A stretch of 11,239 nucleotides of DNA from Candidatus Heimdallarchaeota archaeon LC_3 (GTDB lineage: Archaea; Asgardarchaeota; Heimdallarchaeia; Hodarchaeales; LC-3). The position numbers and the translations under genes were made by a program. The notes below the pieces were generated by a model. That model saw only the letters and a list, made by a program, of their open reading frames with translations, was not told where the DNA came from and ran no database searches. The stretch spans positions 1-11,239 of the forward strand of contig MDVS01000057.1 in NCBI GenBank assembly GCA_001940645.1, in the 5' to 3' direction. Shown one piece after another: positions 10,181 to 11,239 of this stretch (position 1 is the stretch's first letter; every line of letters begins with the position of its first letter).

Positions 10181-11239
10181 ATGTCTTATAAGGATAAACT
10201 AGCAATTTTTTCTATCGGAATAGTATTATTAATATTTTTTCAATCTTTTAGTCCAATTGGTGCAAATTTTTCTTCAGAAGTACAGCAACAGTCTTCACAA
10301 TTTTGGATTGATAATCAAGGATACGTTGATCAAATTCTTTACAAAGTAATTACTCAAGACGAGTTGATGGTTGAATCATTAAGAACAGGTGAAATAGATA
10401 TTGTTGGACAATTCATTGATGTTAGCTTATTAATTCCGTCTGACTATTCAGATCCGAATATCGGGTTAACTCAGACCAGACGAAGAGGATTTGGACATGT
10501 AACGCATAACACGCAAAAATTTCCAACTAGTGTGCGAGCTTTAAGACAAGGATTTGCATATGCTCTTGATAAAGTTGAATTACAACAACGAGTGCTTGGG
10601 GGAGCATCATATGTAGCTGATTCACCACTAGTTGGATCCCTAGGTATTTGGTCTTGTGAATATGAATTTACCTTAGAGCCATGTTCACCAACTGGTGTAA
10701 CTTATTATGACCCAAGACCAGATTTAGGAAATTTGTCAGTTCTGTCAGCAGGATTTTATGATTATGATGGAGATGGATTTAGAGAATTTTTTATTGGTAC
10801 TGTGAGCAACGCGGGGAAAATTGTTTGGAATGGTTCGGTAGTAAGTCAAGGAAATAGTCTTACAACAAACGGATATCCAGATTCACGATGGGATGGATAC
10901 AGTTATTTAGGAGAGGATGGTATAAGAAGAACATTTATAGAAGTTAATACATTGTTGGGGGGTGCATCCTTAGGATCGAACAATGCGGGAAGTGTTGATC
11001 TCGCATCCGCTGTAGCATTAGCGGGTGATTGGATTGAAGTTAATTTTTTTGTCACAGGATCTGCTGGATCCTCTATTGTTAGTACCGTGTTAACTATGAC
11101 CAGTGAAGCCTATTATTCAATGGGTATTAAAGGAAGCACCGAGTTTATCACTTTTGCTGCGTTATTACAGAAAATGTCTGCTGGTGATTTTAATGGAGCA
11201 TTCTTTGCATATTCAAGTATAGGACCAGACCCAACCTTC
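10181..11239 (+). CDS. ABC transporter solute-binding protein, family 5 (oligopeptide type), N-terminal part
   Basis: 353 residues are visible before the window ends. ATG 10181 follows AGGGG (10170-10174) by 6 bases. Residues 1-28 form a signal peptide (MSYKDKLAIFSIGIVLLIFF, then FSPIGA). The mature part has the early lobe of family 5 peptide/nickel-binding proteins: the VESLRTGEIDIVGQF segment, a stretch RALRQGFAYALDKVELQQRV-LGG that matches the family's 'vR-x-A-l-x-y-A-i-D-r-e-x-i' region, then YYDPRPDLGN and the calcium-loop-like YDYDGDGFREFF. It would sit outside the cytoplasmic membrane and deliver peptides or similar ligands to an ABC importer not seen here. The C-terminus, including any membrane anchor, is missing. 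The gene is ordinary chromosomal content and marks the right border of the TA cluster. Confidence 0.8.
   Translation, partial: MSYKDKLAIFSIGIVLLIFFQSFSPIGANFSSEVQQQSSQFWIDNQGYVDQILYKVITQDELMVESLRTGEIDIVGQFIDVSLLIPSDYSDPNIGLTQTRRRGFGHVTHNTQKFPTSVRALRQGFAYALDKVELQQRVLGGASYVADSPLVGSLGIWSCEYEFTLEPCSPTGVTYYDPRPDLGNLSVLSAGFYDYDGDGFREFFIGTVSNAGKIVWNGSVVSQGNSLTTNGYPDSRWDGYSYLGEDGIRRTFIEVNTLLGGASLGSNNAGSVDLASAVALAGDWIEVNFFVTGSAGSSIVSTVLTMTSEAYYSMGIKGSTEFITFAALLQKMSAGDFNGAFFAYSSIGPDPTF

Noticed and set aside
1..11239. CRISPR array, tRNA or rRNA
   Set aside because: No regularly spaced short repeats, cloverleaf-forming segments or rRNA-like GC-rich conserved stretches were seen; the only large repeat is the two-copy 0.7 kb segment.

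Overview
This is an AT-rich archaeal window. Several genes begin directly downstream of TATA-like elements with no Shine-Dalgarno (leaderless style), and the gene content is dominated by PIN-toxin modules, a clan AA aspartic protease and lipid- or membrane-anchored secreted proteins. The AT-rich codon use, the large tail-anchored secreted protein and the YDYDGDGF-type family 5 solute-binding protein would fit an Asgard archaeon such as a Heimdallarchaeia lineage. That is an inference from style only; there is no rRNA or marker gene here.

Layout. 1-360 (-): 5' part of a DDE transposase running off the left edge. 553-816 (-): an unassigned C-terminal gene remnant. 844-1519 (-): VapBC pair 1, whose toxin appears to use a CTG start. 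1606-2310: first copy of a ~0.7 kb direct repeat, holding a nonsense-mutated ribbon-helix-helix (RHH) antitoxin-like gene that converges on a decayed HepT gene. 2434-3249 (+): a winged-helix-like gene plus a retropepsin-like protease, with paired CTAG-centred sites around the TATA box. 3352-4048 (+): VapBC pair 2, intact. 4284-6104 (+): a 606-residue secreted, C-terminally anchored protein of unknown function. 6107-7025: an intact PIN toxin and an RHH+UPF0175-like antitoxin, divergently transcribed. 7092-7600 (-): a broken VapBC pair 3 (amber codon in VapB, VapC cut after about 48 residues and fused to foreign sequence). 7952-8688 (+): an AbrB-type antitoxin (apparently without a standard start codon) and a PIN toxin, overlapping by ATGA. 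8844-9545: second copy of the direct repeat, where the RHH gene is frameshifted into the antisense strand of a second HepT pseudogene. 9579-9877 (-): a frameshifted MntA nucleotidyltransferase preceding that HepT. 10181-11239 (+): the N-terminal 353 residues of a secreted family 5 (oligopeptide-type) solute-binding protein, running off the right edge.

How it works together. Between the transposase and the solute-binding protein lie about eight toxin-antitoxin or TA-like modules from at least five families: VapBC with different VapB folds, an RHH/UPF0175-like protein with a PIN partner, AbrB-PIN, MntA-HepT, and an HTH-protease pair. They range from intact to heavily decayed. The duplicated segment gives two stages of decay of the same MntA-HepT/RHH locus. 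The least familiar elements are the RHH+UPF0175-like family, present three times and next to a PIN gene each time, and the HTH-retropepsin pair. No tRNA, rRNA or CRISPR array was seen.
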